This document shows positions 8,625 to 19,457 of a stretch of 64,000 nucleotides of DNA, piece after piece. The notes beneath the pieces are model-generated. The model did not search any database. It was not told the origin of the DNA and worked only from the letters and a program-made list of their open reading frames with translations. Made by a program: the position numbers and the translations under genes. This stretch comes from Methylobacterium longum. Lineage in GTDB: Bacteria; Pseudomonadota; Alphaproteobacteria; Rhizobiales; Beijerinckiaceae. The DNA is taken from positions 62,001 to 126,000 of the forward strand of contig NZ_BPQS01000008.1 of assembly GCF_022179385.1 (NCBI RefSeq), given 5' to 3'. The stretch's first letter is position 1. Every line of letters starts with the position of its first letter.

Positions 8625-9644
8625 CTATTCGGGGACGGCGTCGGCACCGCCGCCCGCATCGGGGTTCAGGCCCTCGACGGCGGCCGGCTTCGGCCGCGGC
8701 CTGCGTGGGGCGGCCGAGGCGGTCGGCACCGCCGTATTGGCGCCGAGGCGGGTCGCCAGGGACAGGGCCCGGTTCTCGGTGACGCGCAGGTGGCAGAAGC
8801 CGTGCGTGCCCTCCCGCGCGTAGGTCCGGCAGAGCTGCTCCCGGTCGGCCGAGAAGGCCGCCTGCTCGCTCACGATCGGCCGCACGTCCTCGCGCCGGGC
8901 GCGCTGCGTCATGAGCTTGTAATTGTCGCGCACCGCCTTGTCGGCGACGCCCCGGGCCGTGTCGAACTCGCCGGCCCGCGGGATCAGCGTGGCGGCGGCC
9001 GGCCCCCAGAGGCCGGCGGGCGTCGTGGCGCAATCCGCGGCCGAGAAGGTGCAGACCGGACCGGAGCCGAGGGTCGAGACCAGCACGCCGCCCTCGGTCA
9101 CGTCGAAGCGCAGCGGGCATTCCGCCCCGGCCGCCTCGAAGCGCGGCACGCCCTCGGGCTTGCCCTCGGTGCTGAGCGCGACCGGATTGCCACCCCCGAG
9201 CGGCACCGTGCAGGACTCGGCCGGCTGGGAGATCTTGGTGCCCGGCAGCTTGATCCGCGCCGTGACGGCGGTGCCGGACCGCTCCAGCTTCAGGCTTCCG
9301 GACAGGCCGTTCAACTGCAGGTCCTGCCCCAGCACGCCGTCCTCCGACGGGGTCTTGAGCACCACGGGCCGCGCGGGCTGGGGCGCGGGCCGCGGACCCT
9401 CGGGCGCCGCCGGCTGGCCGGGCTGGCCCGGCTCGCCGGGCCCGGCCGGGGCGGGCGATAGCGGCGCTTCGGGCACGCCGCGCGGCGGCACCGGCGGCCG
9501 GTCGGGCTTGATGCCGAAGAGGCGCTCGAAGAAATTCTGCGCCCGCGCCGGAGGGGCGGCGAGCATCACGGGTGCCGCGACGGCGACCGCCAGGATCGGG
9601 AGCAGGAGTCGCGGGAGCCGGAAGCTGCGGTTCGGACGCATCAT
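8625..9644 (-). CDS. Exported protein of unknown function, Pro-rich
   Basis: A protein of about 339 residues not assigned to a family. The start is placed at tandem ATGs (9644/9641), because MRPNRSFRLPRLLLPILAVAVAAPVMLAAPPARAQN then makes a good signal peptide cut near residue 36. A Pro/Gly/Ala-rich linker covers about 50-100. The remainder has six cysteines, including ESCTVPLG, AECPLRF, VCTFSAADC, EQLCRTY and GFCHLRV, which suggests a disulfide-bonded periplasmic domain. The C-terminal Cys-rich helical stretch faintly recalls LprI-type lysozyme inhibitors, but this is a guess. It is convergent with yqgE, with 15 bp between stops. Confidence 0.6.
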   Translation of the reverse strand: MMRPNRSFRLPRLLLPILAVAVAAPVMLAAPPARAQNFFERLFGIKPDRPPVPPRGVPEAPLSPAPAGPGEPGQPGQPAAPEGPRPAPQPARPVVLKTPSEDGVLGQDLQLNGLSGSLKLERSGTAVTARIKLPGTKISQPAESCTVPLGGGNPVALSTEGKPEGVPRFEAAGAECPLRFDVTEGGVLVSTLGSGPVCTFSAADCATTPAGLWGPAAATLIPRAGEFDTARGVADKAVRDNYKLMTQRARREDVRPIVSEQAAFSADREQLCRTYAREGTHGFCHLRVTENRALSLATRLGANTAVPTASAAPRRPRPKPAAVEGLNPDAGGGADAVPE

Positions 9645-9847
9645 TCTCTTCGGGAACACGAAGTGGCGGGGCCACACGCAACCCCTTGTCGAAACGTTAA
9701 CACGCCGTCGATGGCGCCGACGTGGCAGCAGAGCAACAAAATGCGACCACGCCAACCGGCGGACGCGCGCCGCCGGGCGATATCCCGTCGAGAACACAAG
9801 GAGATAGCCCCGTTGCAGCCATCCCGCCCCGGCGCGGGGGCTTCGCC

Positions 9848-9876
9848 TTGCGGGGTCGGAACGGGGTTCTTATATC
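9848..9876 (+). promoter_or_regulatory. Candidate dnaK promoter
   Basis: In the 386-bp gap between the exported-protein gene and dnaK, TTGCGG at 9848-9853 and TATATC at 9871-9876 are spaced by 17 bp, a sigma-70-like pair. A CTTGAT element at 9922 followed by a CCCAT at 9939 looks like heat-shock sigma boxes, but the spacing is short, so it is not called. A long open frame that runs from 9722 into dnaK is not used as the start. No small gene is seen in the gap. Confidence 0.4.
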
Positions 9877-10030
9877 GCCCTCGACGCGGGATTGCGCGCT
9901 GGGTTTCAGCCGTTCACGGCCCTTGATCCGGCCCGGGTCCCATACTCACATCACCCCCGACACCGCCATGGGCCGAGCTGCTTCGGGGCTCGGCGGTCTG
10001 CTTGAACGCGACGAAAAGAGGGATCCCACC

Positions 10031-11947
<1,917 letters not shown>

Positions 11948-12028
11948 GGCGCGCGGGTCTGATACGACCGCGCGGGGCCGGAGCGATCCGGCTCCGCGTT
12001 TGCGTGAGCGGCTGATCCAGAAGCTCCG

Positions 12029-12062
12029 TCATTCCGGAGCGCCGCGGGCGAGCCCGGAATGA
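12029..12062. repeat. Palindromic intergenic repeat between dnaK and dnaJ
   Basis: A 34-bp imperfect palindrome with perfect 9-bp arms, TCATTCCGG at 12029-12037 and CCGGAATGA at 12054-12062, around a GC-rich centre. The form resembles the dispersed GTCATTCCGG...CCGGAATGAT palindromes common between genes in Rhizobiales. A weaker hairpin (CGGAGC/GCTCCG, 11979-11996) lies just upstream. Neither is followed by a T-run, so transcription may read from dnaK into dnaJ, with the fold stabilising or processing the message (inference). Confidence 0.6.
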
Positions 12063-12127
12063 TGGCGCGACGGTAGAAGCGTCGCGATCCGGGACCGGGC
12101 CGGGACGGGAAGGCACCTGAGGGCGGG

Positions 12128-13279
12128 ATGTCGAAGCGGGACTATTACGAGATCCTGGGGGTCACTAAGACCGCCACGGACAGCGAGATGAAGGTCGCCT
12201 TCCGCAAGCTCGCGATGACCTTTCATCCCGATCGCAATCCCGGCGACAAGGACGCCGAGATCAAGTTCAAGGAGATCAACGAGGCCTATCAGTGCCTCTC
12301 CGACGGCCAGAAGCGCGCCGCCTACGACCGGTTCGGCCACGCGGCCTTCAGCCAGGGCGGCGGCGGCGGACCCGGATTCGGCAACGAGTTCGGCGACTTC
12401 ATGTCGGACATCTTCGACAATTTCTTCGGCGACGGCCGCGGCGGCGCCGCCGCCGGGGCGCGGGGGCGCGGAGGCGCGCCGGGCCGCGAGCGCGGCTCCG
12501 ACCTGCGCTACAACCTCGAGATCACCCTCGAGGAGGCTTTCGCCGGCAAGGCCGAGACCATCAAGATCCCCACCTCGGTGACCTGCGAGGCCTGCGACGG
12601 CTCCGGCGCCAAGCCCGGCTCGAAGCCGCGGACCTGCTCGACCTGCGCGGGCTACGGGCGCGTCCGGGCGGCGCAGGGCTTCTTCGCCATCGAGCGGACC
12701 TGCCCGAACTGCCACGGCCGCGGCGAGATCGTCGACGATCCCTGCGCCACCTGCCAGGGCGCCGGCCGAGTCAACCGCGAAAGGACCCTCTCGATCAACG
12801 TGCCGGCCGGCGTCGACGACGGCTTGCGCATCCGGCTCGCCGGCGAGGGTGAGAGCGGGCTGCGCGGCGGCCCGGCGGGGGACCTCTACGTCTTCCTGTC
12901 GATCAGGCAGCACGAGTTCTTCCAGCGCGACGGCGCGGACCTGTTCTGCCGCGTGCCGATCTCGATGGTGACGGCCGCCCTGTCGGGCGAGATCACCGTC
13001 CCGGTGATCGACGGCTCGCAGACCCAGGTGCGGGTCCCCGCGGGCACGCAGACCGCCAAGCAGTTCCGCATCAAGGGCAAGGGCATGCCGGTGCTCCGCT
13101 CGCGGGAGGTCGGCGACCTCTACATCCAGGTGTTCGTCGAGACCCCGCAGAACCTGACCAAGCGCCAGCGCGAGCTGCTCCAGGAGTTCGATCAGTCCGC
13201 CTCGCCGGAGAATCATCCGGAATCCGCGGGCTTCTTCTCGAAGGTGCGGGACTTCTTCGGCGGCGCGGTCCGTCCGTGA
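12128..13279 (+). CDS. dnaJ: Co-chaperone DnaJ (Hsp40)
   Basis: A 383-residue type I Hsp40 that loads substrates onto DnaK and stimulates its ATPase. The J domain (1-70) has the HPD motif in [16 protein letters not shown] Gly/Phe-rich region covers about 76-130. Four zinc-finger repeats follow from about 155: [29 protein letters not shown] and [10 protein letters not shown]. The C-terminal peptide-binding domains end with a short phenylalanine-rich tail. The length is normal. The position behind dnaK is the usual alphaproteobacterial order. Confidence 0.97.
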   Translation: MSKRDYYEILGVTKTATDSEMKVAFRKLAMTFHPDRNPGDKDAEIKFKEINEAYQCLSDGQKRAAYDRFGHAAFSQGGGGGPGFGNEFGDFMSDIFDNFFGDGRGGAAAGARGRGGAPGRERGSDLRYNLEITLEEAFAGKAETIKIPTSVTCEACDGSGAKPGSKPRTCSTCAGYGRVRAAQGFFAIERTCPNCHGRGEIVDDPCATCQGAGRVNRERTLSINVPAGVDDGLRIRLAGEGESGLRGGPAGDLYVFLSIRQHEFFQRDGADLFCRVPISMVTAALSGEITVPVIDGSQTQVRVPAGTQTAKQFRIKGKGMPVLRSREVGDLYIQVFVETPQNLTKRQRELLQEFDQSASPENHPESAGFFSKVRDFFGGAVRP

Positions 13280-13419
13280 GGGCGGATCCGAAACGCGGGA
13301 AGACCTGTTATGCATGCGGCCGGCGTGGCTTGCGTACCCTAGGCGACGTCCCGGCTTGACTGTAAGACAGCGCCGTCCCCTAGCCTTTCAATCCCATCCG
13401 GCATCAAGGAATCCAGGAC

Positions 13420-14058
13420 TTGCCGCCGCTCCGCCGTCCCAACGCGAAGGCTCCTGCCGTCAGGAGCCCGATTTTCGGCCCGCGGCGCGACCCCCTGGAG
13501 GACGAGGCCCGCTTCCTCCGCTCCTGGCTCGAACGCCCGCTCGTCACCGGCGCGGTGACGCCGTCGGGCAAGATGCTCGCCCGGACCATGGCGTCCTACG
13601 TGGATCCGCGCCGTGACGGTCCCGTGGTCGAGCTCGGGCCCGGCACCGGCCCGGTGACCGAGGCGCTGATCCGGCGCGGCATCGCCCCGGAGCGCCTCAT
13701 CCTGGTCGAGTTCAACCCCGATTTCTGCCGTCTCCTGACCCATCGCTTCCCGGGCGTGACCGTGATCCGCGGGGATGCCTACGACATGCGCGCCACCCTC
13801 GGCAGCGTGCTGGCGCAGCCGGCCGCCGCGACGATCTCGAGCCTGCCGCTGTTCACCAAGCCGCTGGAACAGCGCCTGGACCTGCTCAACGCCGCCCATG
13901 ACCTGATGCAGCCGGGCGCGCCCTTCGTGCAGTTCACCTACGCGGTGGTGCCGCCGATCCCGGCCCGGTGCGAGGCCGGCAGCTACACGGCCGACCGCTC
14001 GAACCGGGTCTGGCTCAACCTGCCGCCCGCCCGGGTCTGGGTCTACCGCCGGCCCTGA
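13420..14058 (+). CDS. SAM-dependent methyltransferase, PmtA-like phospholipid N-methyltransferase
   Basis: A 212-residue class I methyltransferase. Motif I is VVELGPGTGPVTEAL (near residue 68), the acidic post-I residue is in LILVEFNPDFCRLL, and DAYDM is motif II. FLRSWLERPLVTGAVTPSGKMLARTMA is the typical N-terminal block of Rhizobiaceae-type PmtA, which methylates phosphatidylethanolamine towards phosphatidylcholine; it also resembles rRNA-dimethylase-fold enzymes, so the substrate is inferred. The start appears to be TTG at 13420, behind an AAGGA stretch, since no in-frame ATG or GTG lies before the conserved block. Confidence 0.75.
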   Translation: MPPLRRPNAKAPAVRSPIFGPRRDPLEDEARFLRSWLERPLVTGAVTPSGKMLARTMASYVDPRRDGPVVELGPGTGPVTEALIRRGIAPERLILVEFNPDFCRLLTHRFPGVTVIRGDAYDMRATLGSVLAQPAAATISSLPLFTKPLEQRLDLLNAAHDLMQPGAPFVQFTYAVVPPIPARCEAGSYTADRSNRVWLNLPPARVWVYRRP

Positions 14059-14167
14059 GGTGAACGCGGCCTGATCGAACAGCTCACGTTTGCGTCAACT
14101 TGAATGGGTCAGACCTGTGCCACGGCCGGTCGCGGTCTCGCGACCGGCGAGGAACAGGAGGACGCCG

Positions 14168-14491
14168 ATGTTCACCAAGACCGCACGCCTGCGCTGGGCC
14201 GCCGCCCTGGCCGTCGGGGGTCTCGCCTGCGCGGCGCCCGCGATGGCCGCGCCCGTGAGCCGCGACGCCGGGCTGCAACAGGCCTCCGCCGAGATCACCA
14301 CCGTCCAGTACGGCTACGGCTACGGCCATCGCCACGACGGCTGGGGCCACCGCGGTTTCGGCCCGCGCCACCACCACGGCGGCTGGGGTCGGGGGCATCA
14401 TCACCACGGCGGCTGGGGGTTTCGCGGCTTTGGCCCGCGCCATCATCACCACGGCGGCTGGGGTCACCGCCACGGCTACGGCCGCTGGTGA
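14168..14491 (+). CDS. Exported His/Gly/Trp-rich repeat protein
   Basis: A 107-residue protein with a clear signal peptide (MFTKTARLRWAAALAVGGLACAAPAMAAP, cut near residue 28). The mature C-terminal 60 residues are nearly all H, G, W, R, F and Y. GFGPRHHH(H)GGWG occurs twice, and there are several other HH and GWG/GYG blocks. Such clusters can bind nickel, zinc or copper, but no family is recognised. A strong AGGAGG site at 14155-14160 fixes the start at 14168. It stands alone between the methyltransferase and the convergent deo operon. Confidence 0.8.
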   Translation: MFTKTARLRWAAALAVGGLACAAPAMAAPVSRDAGLQQASAEITTVQYGYGYGHRHDGWGHRGFGPRHHHGGWGRGHHHHGGWGFRGFGPRHHHHGGWGHRHGYGRW

Positions 14492-14584
14492 ACCCGAGCG
14501 GGCGGCGCACGCGACGCGCGCGTGCGCTGAGACGATGACGCTGCGCCCGGTCCCGGCCGGGCGCAGCCGCGCCGTGGGGTCCGC

Positions 14585-15889
14585 CTAACGCGGGCCCACC
14601 GCCGCGATCACGACCGGCCGCTCCGCGCTCGCTTCGCCCATCCGGTAGGCCGCGCGCAGGGCGGCCTCGGCCCGATCCGCCGACGCCTCGTCGGCCGCGT
14701 GGACGATCCCCAGCAGACCGCCGGTCGCGCCCGGCCCCGCGAGATCCGTGAAGCCGACCCGCGGATCGACGGCATCCTCCGGCCGGGTGCGGCCGCCCCC
14801 GAGCTCGACCACCGCCAGGCCGAGGGCGCGCGTCGCCACACCAGCGACCGTCCCGGCCTGCTGGACCGGCCGCCGCACGGGCGATTCGGGCAGGTACCGT
14901 GCCGACCGCTCCAGCAGGTCGCCGGGGCCCCCGAGGGCCGCGACCATGCGGGCGAAGCGTTCGGCGGCCTGACCCGAGGCGAGGCTCCGCTCCAGCCGCT
15001 CAGCGGCATCGGCACGGTCCGCCGCGAGGCCGCCGGCCATCAGCATCTCGGCCCCGAGCGCCACCGTCACCGCGTGGAAGCGCGGCTCGCGCCGCGCGCC
15101 GGTGAGGTAGGCGATCGCGTAGGCGACCTCGACGGCGTTGCCGGCGGCGCTGGCGAGCGGCGCGTCCATGTCGGTGATCAGCGCGGCGGTGCGCAGGCCC
15201 GCCCCCTCCGCCACCGTGACGATGCTCTCGGCCAGGGCCCGCGCCTCGGGCAGGCCCACCATGAAGGCGCCGGAGCCCTGCTTGACGTCCATCACCAGTC
15301 CGTCGAGCCCGGCGGCGAGCTTCTTCGACAGGATCGAGGCGGTGATCAGGTCGAGGGATTCCACCGTGCCGGTCACGTCGCGGATCGCGTAGAGGCGCCG
15401 GTCGGCCGGGGCGAGGTCGGCGGTCTGGCCGATGATCGCGCAGCCGACCTCCCCGACGACCCGCCGGAACGCGTCGAGCCCCGGCGTCGCGTCGTAGCCC
15501 GGGATGCTGCCGAGCTTGTCCAGAGTCCCGCCGGTATGGCCGAGGCCGCGGCCCGAGATCATCGGCACGTAGCCGCCGCAGGCCGCCACCAGGGCGGCGA
15601 GGGGCAAGCTCACGGTGTCGCCGATGCCCCCGGTGGAGTGCTTGTCCAGCACCGGGCCGGGCAGGTCCCAGGTGAGGACGCGGCCGGATTTCGCCATCGC
15701 CCGGGTGAGCGCCACCCGCTCCGGCAGCGCGAGCCCGCGGAAGAACACCGCCATGGCGAAGGCCGCCGCCTGCCCCTCGCCCACCGTCCCGTCGACGAGG
15801 CCCCGGACGAAGGCGCGGATCTCCTCCGGATCGAGGGGCTGGCCGTCGCGCTTGGCGCGGATCGTCTCCTGCGGGAGCCGCATCCTCAC
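14585..15889 (-). CDS. deoA: Thymidine phosphorylase
   Basis: A 434-residue enzyme that splits thymidine or deoxyuridine with phosphate to base and deoxyribose 1-phosphate. The signature [25 protein letters not shown] (near residue 82) is the phosphate-binding loop. [33 protein letters not shown] is the next conserved block. The length is normal for the bacterial family. It is the last gene of the cdd-purine phosphorylase-deoC-deoA operon and overlaps deoC by 4 bp, so translation is probably coupled. Confidence 0.96.
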   Translation of the reverse strand: MRMRLPQETIRAKRDGQPLDPEEIRAFVRGLVDGTVGEGQAAAFAMAVFFRGLALPERVALTRAMAKSGRVLTWDLPGPVLDKHSTGGIGDTVSLPLAALVAACGGYVPMISGRGLGHTGGTLDKLGSIPGYDATPGLDAFRRVVGEVGCAIIGQTADLAPADRRLYAIRDVTGTVESLDLITASILSKKLAAGLDGLVMDVKQGSGAFMVGLPEARALAESIVTVAEGAGLRTAALITDMDAPLASAAGNAVEVAYAIAYLTGARREPRFHAVTVALGAEMLMAGGLAADRADAAERLERSLASGQAAERFARMVAALGGPGDLLERSARYLPESPVRRPVQQAGTVAGVATRALGLAVVELGGGRTRPEDAVDPRVGFTDLAGPGATGGLLGIVHAADEASADRAEAALRAAYRMGEASAERPVVIAAVGPR

Positions 15890-16617
15890 AGTTCCCGCGC
15901 CTGCATCAGCGTCTCGAACAGGCTGCTCGCGCCGAGCCGGAAGGTTCCGGGCTCCACCCAGTCCGGCCCCATGATCCGGTCCGCCAGGGCGAGGTAGGCG
16001 GCGGCGTCGGCGACGCTGCGCAGGCCGCCGGAGACCTTGAGGCCGGCGGGCCGCCCGCCCGCGCGGATCTCGCCGAGCATCGCCTCGGCGGCCTCCGGGG
16101 TCGCCGAGACCGGACTCTTGCCCGTGGAGGTCTTGAGGAAATCCGCCCCCGCCTCAAGGGCGAGGCGGCTGGCCTCCCGGATCCGTGCTGGATCGGCGAG
16201 TTCCCCCGTCTCCAGGATGACCTTGAGGAGCGCGGACCCGCAGGTGTCGCGCACCGCCTCGACCATGTCGCGGGCGAGCGCGCCATCGCCCCGCAGCAGG
16301 GCGCGGTAGGGCAGGACGAGGTCTATCTCGTCCGCGCCGTCGCGCAGGGCCTCGGCGGTGTCGTCGGTGGCGCGGGCGCAATCCTCGCCGCCCGCCGGGA
16401 AGTTGATCACCGTGGCGACCCGGATGCCGGTGCCCGCGAGCGCCCGGGCGCCCTGCGCCACGAAGCGCGGCCAGACGCAGATCGCCGCGACGGTCCCGCG
16501 CTTCGCGTCCCGGCAGAGGACGTCGATCCGGGTCTCGGTGCAGGTCTCGCCAAGATCGGTGAGATCGAGGAGCGGCAGCGCCCGGCGGGCGACCGCACCG
16601 GCTTCGGGGTCAGTCAT
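15886..16617 (-). CDS. deoC: Deoxyribose-phosphate aldolase
   Basis: A 243-residue class I aldolase that cleaves deoxyribose 5-phosphate to acetaldehyde and glyceraldehyde 3-phosphate. The Schiff-base lysine is in [11 protein letters not shown], and [16 protein letters not shown] carries the second conserved lysine. [15 protein letters not shown] and [14 protein letters not shown] are standard N-terminal blocks. It overlaps both neighbours (8 bp and 4 bp), giving a tightly packed catabolic operon. A deoB-like phosphopentomutase, which would link phosphorolysis to this step, is not in the window. Confidence 0.96.
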   Translation of the reverse strand: MTDPEAGAVARRALPLLDLTDLGETCTETRIDVLCRDAKRGTVAAICVWPRFVAQGARALAGTGIRVATVINFPAGGEDCARATDDTAEALRDGADEIDLVLPYRALLRGDGALARDMVEAVRDTCGSALLKVILETGELADPARIREASRLALEAGADFLKTSTGKSPVSATPEAAEAMLGEIRAGGRPAGLKVSGGLRSVADAAAYLALADRIMGPDWVEPGTFRLGASSLFETLMQAREL

Positions 16618-17434
16618 CGGCGTTCTCTCCGTCGGGCAGGCCGGCCACGAAGGCCCCGACCAAGCGGCCGAGATCCTCCGCGGCGCGGGCCGCCACCGCC
16701 TTCGTCTCCGCGTGATGGGGGGCGCCCCCCGCGATCCCCGCCGCGAGGTTCGTCACGACCGACACGGCCGCCACCGGCAGGTCGAGGAACCGGGCGAGGA
16801 TCACCTCGGGCACGGTGGACATGCCCACGAGGTCGGCCCCCAGGATGCCGGCCATCCGGACCTCGGCGGGCGTCTCGAAGCTCGGGCCGGAGAACCACGC
16901 GTAGACCCCCTCCCCCAGGGGCAGGCCGCAGGCCGCGGCCGCCGCGCGGAGCCGCGTCCGCAGGAGCGGATCGTAGGCCTCCGTCATCGGCACGAAGCGG
17001 CTGTCGCTGGCCTCGCCGATCAGCGGGTTCAGGCCCGAGAGGTTGATGTGGTCGGCGAGCAGCACGAGGCTGCCGGGCCCGGTCTCGGGCCGCAGGGATC
17101 CGGACGCGTTGGTGAGCAGCAGGCCGCGGGCGCCGAGGTGCCGGGCGCAGGCGAGCGGCACGCGCATCACCGCGGGATCCCCGTGCTCGTAGGCGTGCGC
17201 CCGGCCCTCGAACACCAGGACGGGCCGTCCCGCGAGGCGTCCGCGGTGCAGCCGGCCGCCGTGGCCGCTGACGCCCGGCCCCGGGAAGCCGGGGATCGCC
17301 GCGTAGTCGAGGGCGGTGGCGTCCTCGAGGGCGGCCGCGACGCCGCCGAGGCCTGTGCCGGTTACCACCGCGCAGGCGTAGGGGCCGGCGAAGCCGGCGG
17401 CGCGCAGCGCCGCCAGGGCGGCCGCCTCACTCAC
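16610..17434 (-). CDS. Purine nucleoside phosphorylase (PNP/MTAP type)
   Basis: Phosphorolyses purine (deoxy)nucleosides to base and (deoxy)ribose 1-phosphate. The 274-residue product has the trimeric PNP signature blocks: VVTGTGLGGV, VSGHGGRLHRG, VLVFEGRAHAYEHGDP, LTNASGSLRPETGPG, YAWFSGPSFETPAEVRMA and LVGMSTVPEVILAR. The start is placed at GTG 17434, because the upstream reading is Arg/Pro-rich without conservation and overlaps cdd fully; the chosen start overlaps cdd by 8 bp. By context it feeds deoC together with deoA. Confidence 0.92.
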   Translation of the reverse strand: MSEAAALAALRAAGFAGPYACAVVTGTGLGGVAAALEDATALDYAAIPGFPGPGVSGHGGRLHRGRLAGRPVLVFEGRAHAYEHGDPAVMRVPLACARHLGARGLLLTNASGSLRPETGPGSLVLLADHINLSGLNPLIGEASDSRFVPMTEAYDPLLRTRLRAAAAACGLPLGEGVYAWFSGPSFETPAEVRMAGILGADLVGMSTVPEVILARFLDLPVAAVSVVTNLAAGIAGGAPHHAETKAVAARAAEDLGRLVGAFVAGLPDGENADD

Positions 17435-17855
17435 CCAGCGTCTCCGGGCCGAAGGATTCCGGCAGCAGCGCCGCCAGGGTGAAGCTGCGGGCGATGCCGC
17501 CCGGCCCGGCCGCGTGGATCGGCGTGTCCGGCCCGGCGAATTCACGGATGCGCTGGCGGCAGGCGCCGCAGGGCGTCACGAGGCCCGCGCCGTCGCCGCA
17601 GACGAGGATCGCGGCGATGCGCCGGCCGCCGGCCGCCACCATGGCGGCGATCGCCCCGGCCTCCGCGCAGGTCCCTACGGGATAGGCCGCGTTCTCGACG
17701 TTGCAGCCGGCATGGATCCCGCCCCGCTCGTCCCGGAGCGCGGCGCCGACGCGGAAACGGGAATAGGGCGCATGCGCCCGCTCGCGGACCGCCCGGGCGG
17801 CCTCGAACAGGGCGGCGAGCCCGTCATCTGACTGTCCCGGATCCGCGGCCTGCAT
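17427..17855 (-). CDS. cdd: Cytidine deaminase
   Basis: A 142-residue zinc enzyme that deaminates cytidine and deoxycytidine to uridine forms. The catalytic motifs are GCNVENAAYPVGTCAEAGAI (Cys ligand and the C-A-E glutamate) and TPCGACRQRIREF (two Cys ligands). The length matches homotetrameric bacterial enzymes. It is the first gene of the minus-strand nucleoside-salvage operon. A gap of 51 bp separates it from the anti-sigma gene upstream, so the operon could be read from further upstream. Confidence 0.95.
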   Translation of the reverse strand: MQAADPGQSDDGLAALFEAARAVRERAHAPYSRFRVGAALRDERGGIHAGCNVENAAYPVGTCAEAGAIAAMVAAGGRRIAAILVCGDGAGLVTPCGACRQRIREFAGPDTPIHAAGPGGIARSFTLAALLPESFGPETLGE

Positions 17856-17906
17856 GGCCGATCTTTGGCACCCGGCGGGGCGGCCTGTCGAGTCGGGTCG
17901 CGGCGC

Positions 17907-18671
17907 TCAGCGCACCGCGGGGCCGGCGCCGAGGAGGCTCGCGGCCTGCCGCAGGGCGTCGTCGTCGGCCGGACCGCTCAGCGCGTAGGCTGTGTCGCCC
18001 GCATTCCACGAGAGGACGTCGCCGTCCTCCGAGCCGGTGAGCGTCGCCGGGCCGCCCCGGATGCCGCGGGTCGCGAACAGCGACGCCTCGCCGTAGCGCC
18101 CGGCCTCCAGGGCGATCTCGATGCCGGTGCCGTGCCGGGCGGGGAAGATCTGGATGTCGCGCACCCGCCAGCCGTCCGGAAGCGCCGGAAGGTCGATCCC
18201 CGTGACGGTCCGGAGACGCGCCCGGTCGTAGTCGGGGCTGTCGCCCTGGGTGGCGATGCTCTTGCGCAGCTGGGCGACGGCGCGGGCCTGCCTGGCATCC
18301 GCGATCAGCGCGGGGTCCGGCGTCGCCGCCAGGGTGTCGGGGATGCCGAAGCGGCCGATCTCGTCGTGGGCGAGCCAGCCGGCGCCGACGAGCACCGCGA
18401 TGGCCGCGGCCCGCTTCAGGCGCGAGGCGACCCGGCGCCAGCGCAGGTTCCGGTCGAAGCGGCGCGCGAGGACGAGGTTCCGGTCCGGCCCGGGACCCAG
18501 CACGCGGTCGAAGCAGGCCCGCAGGGCGTCGCGGTCGTGCATCTCGGCCATCACCCGGGCCGCGGCCTCGGGATTGTTGGCCAGATGGGCCTCGACCTCG
18601 AGGCGGCGCATCGGGTCGATCTGCCCGTCGACGAAGGCGATGAGATCGTCGTCCGTGATCGGATCCATCAT
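17907..18671 (-). CDS. Anti-sigma factor with one transmembrane helix
   Basis: A 254-residue protein paired with the ECF sigma gene just upstream. The N-terminus, DDDLIAFVDGQIDPMRRLEVEAHLANN, matches the anti-sigma domain seen in RskA/ChrR-like regulators but lacks the HxxxCxxC zinc motif. A single hydrophobic segment (AAAIAVLVGAGWLAH) is near 96-110, and a periplasmic domain of about 140 residues follows. Tandem ATGs at 18671/18668 sit behind a GAGGA site, so the longer open frame is not used. It probably holds the sigma factor inactive until a signal arrives. Confidence 0.8.
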   Translation of the reverse strand: MMDPITDDDLIAFVDGQIDPMRRLEVEAHLANNPEAAARVMAEMHDRDALRACFDRVLGPGPDRNLVLARRFDRNLRWRRVASRLKRAAAIAVLVGAGWLAHDEIGRFGIPDTLAATPDPALIADARQARAVAQLRKSIATQGDSPDYDRARLRTVTGIDLPALPDGWRVRDIQIFPARHGTGIEIALEAGRYGEASLFATRGIRGGPATLTGSEDGDVLSWNAGDTAYALSGPADDDALRQAASLLGAGPAVR

Positions 18672-18762
18672 CGTGACATCCTCGAATCCAGCGTGCCCTG
18701 GAGGCGATCCGCCGGCTCCAGTCGTTCCGTCCATGCCGGCGCCGCGCGGCGCCGGCCCGATC

Positions 18763-19401
18763 TCAGGCCTCCCCGGCCGCGCGGCGGAGGGGCCACGCGG
18801 CCCGGCTCCGCGGCTCGTCGGACACGACGAGCCTGAGGGTTGAGGGCGGCCCGCGCCGCGTCTCCGGCGCTCTGGGGGCGGGGTCGGCATCGCCGGCCGG
18901 CCGGTCCGCCCGGCCGCCCTCCTCGAAGGCCCGCAGCGCCGCCCGGCCGCGGCCGAGACGAGACATCAGCGTGCCGATCGGGATGCCGAGAACGGCGGCG
19001 GCATCGGCGTAGGCCATGCCTTCCAGGGTGACGAGGTGGAGCGCGGCGCGCTGCTCCTCGGGCAGGGTCAGGAAGGCCTGCCGGATCTGTGCGAGGCGCA
19101 CCTGCCCCTCCTGGGCCGGCGGCGCCGTGTCCTCGGCCATCCGCACCAGCGTGTCGGCGTGGCGCGCCTCGACCTGCCGGCGGCGCTGCTCGTCGATGAA
19201 GGCGTTGTGCAGCACCGTCATCATCCAGGTGCGCAGATTGGTGTTCGGGCGCAGGGAATGCTGCATCTCCAGCGCGCGCACCAGGGTGTCGTGCACGAGA
19301 TCGTCGGCCCGCAACGCGTCGCGGGTGAGCGATCTGGCATAGCGCCGCAGGGGCACCAGCAAGTCGATGATGTCCGCGCGATTCTGCTTGTCCGATGTCA
19401 T
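18763..19401 (-). CDS. ECF-family RNA polymerase sigma factor
   Basis: A 212-residue group 4 sigma factor. Region 2 is seen as LLVPLRRYARSLTRDALRADDLVHDTLVRALE with NLRTWMMTVLHNAFIDEQRR. Region 4 is seen as LPEEQRAALHLVTLEGMAYADAAAVLGIPIGTLMSRLGRGRAALR. About 45 C-terminal residues are Pro/Arg-rich and go beyond the usual ECF end. The anti-sigma gene follows 91 bp downstream. The glutathione peroxidase gene lies 56 bp upstream on the same strand, which hints at an oxidative-stress link, though this is inference only. Confidence 0.9.
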   Translation of the reverse strand: MTSDKQNRADIIDLLVPLRRYARSLTRDALRADDLVHDTLVRALEMQHSLRPNTNLRTWMMTVLHNAFIDEQRRRQVEARHADTLVRMAEDTAPPAQEGQVRLAQIRQAFLTLPEEQRAALHLVTLEGMAYADAAAVLGIPIGTLMSRLGRGRAALRAFEEGGRADRPAGDADPAPRAPETRRGPPSTLRLVVSDEPRSRAAWPLRRAAGEA

Positions 19402-19457
19402 AGGGTGTGAACGCGGGGGCGCCGCCCTTTAATCCCGCGTCCCGACTTGGCCGCCGC

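Noticed and set aside
9921..9945. CTTGAT...CCCAT as a heat-shock sigma-32 promoter for dnaK
   Set aside because: The spacing between the boxes is only about 10-12 bp, too short for the usual 13-17; the pair at 9848/9871 fits better.
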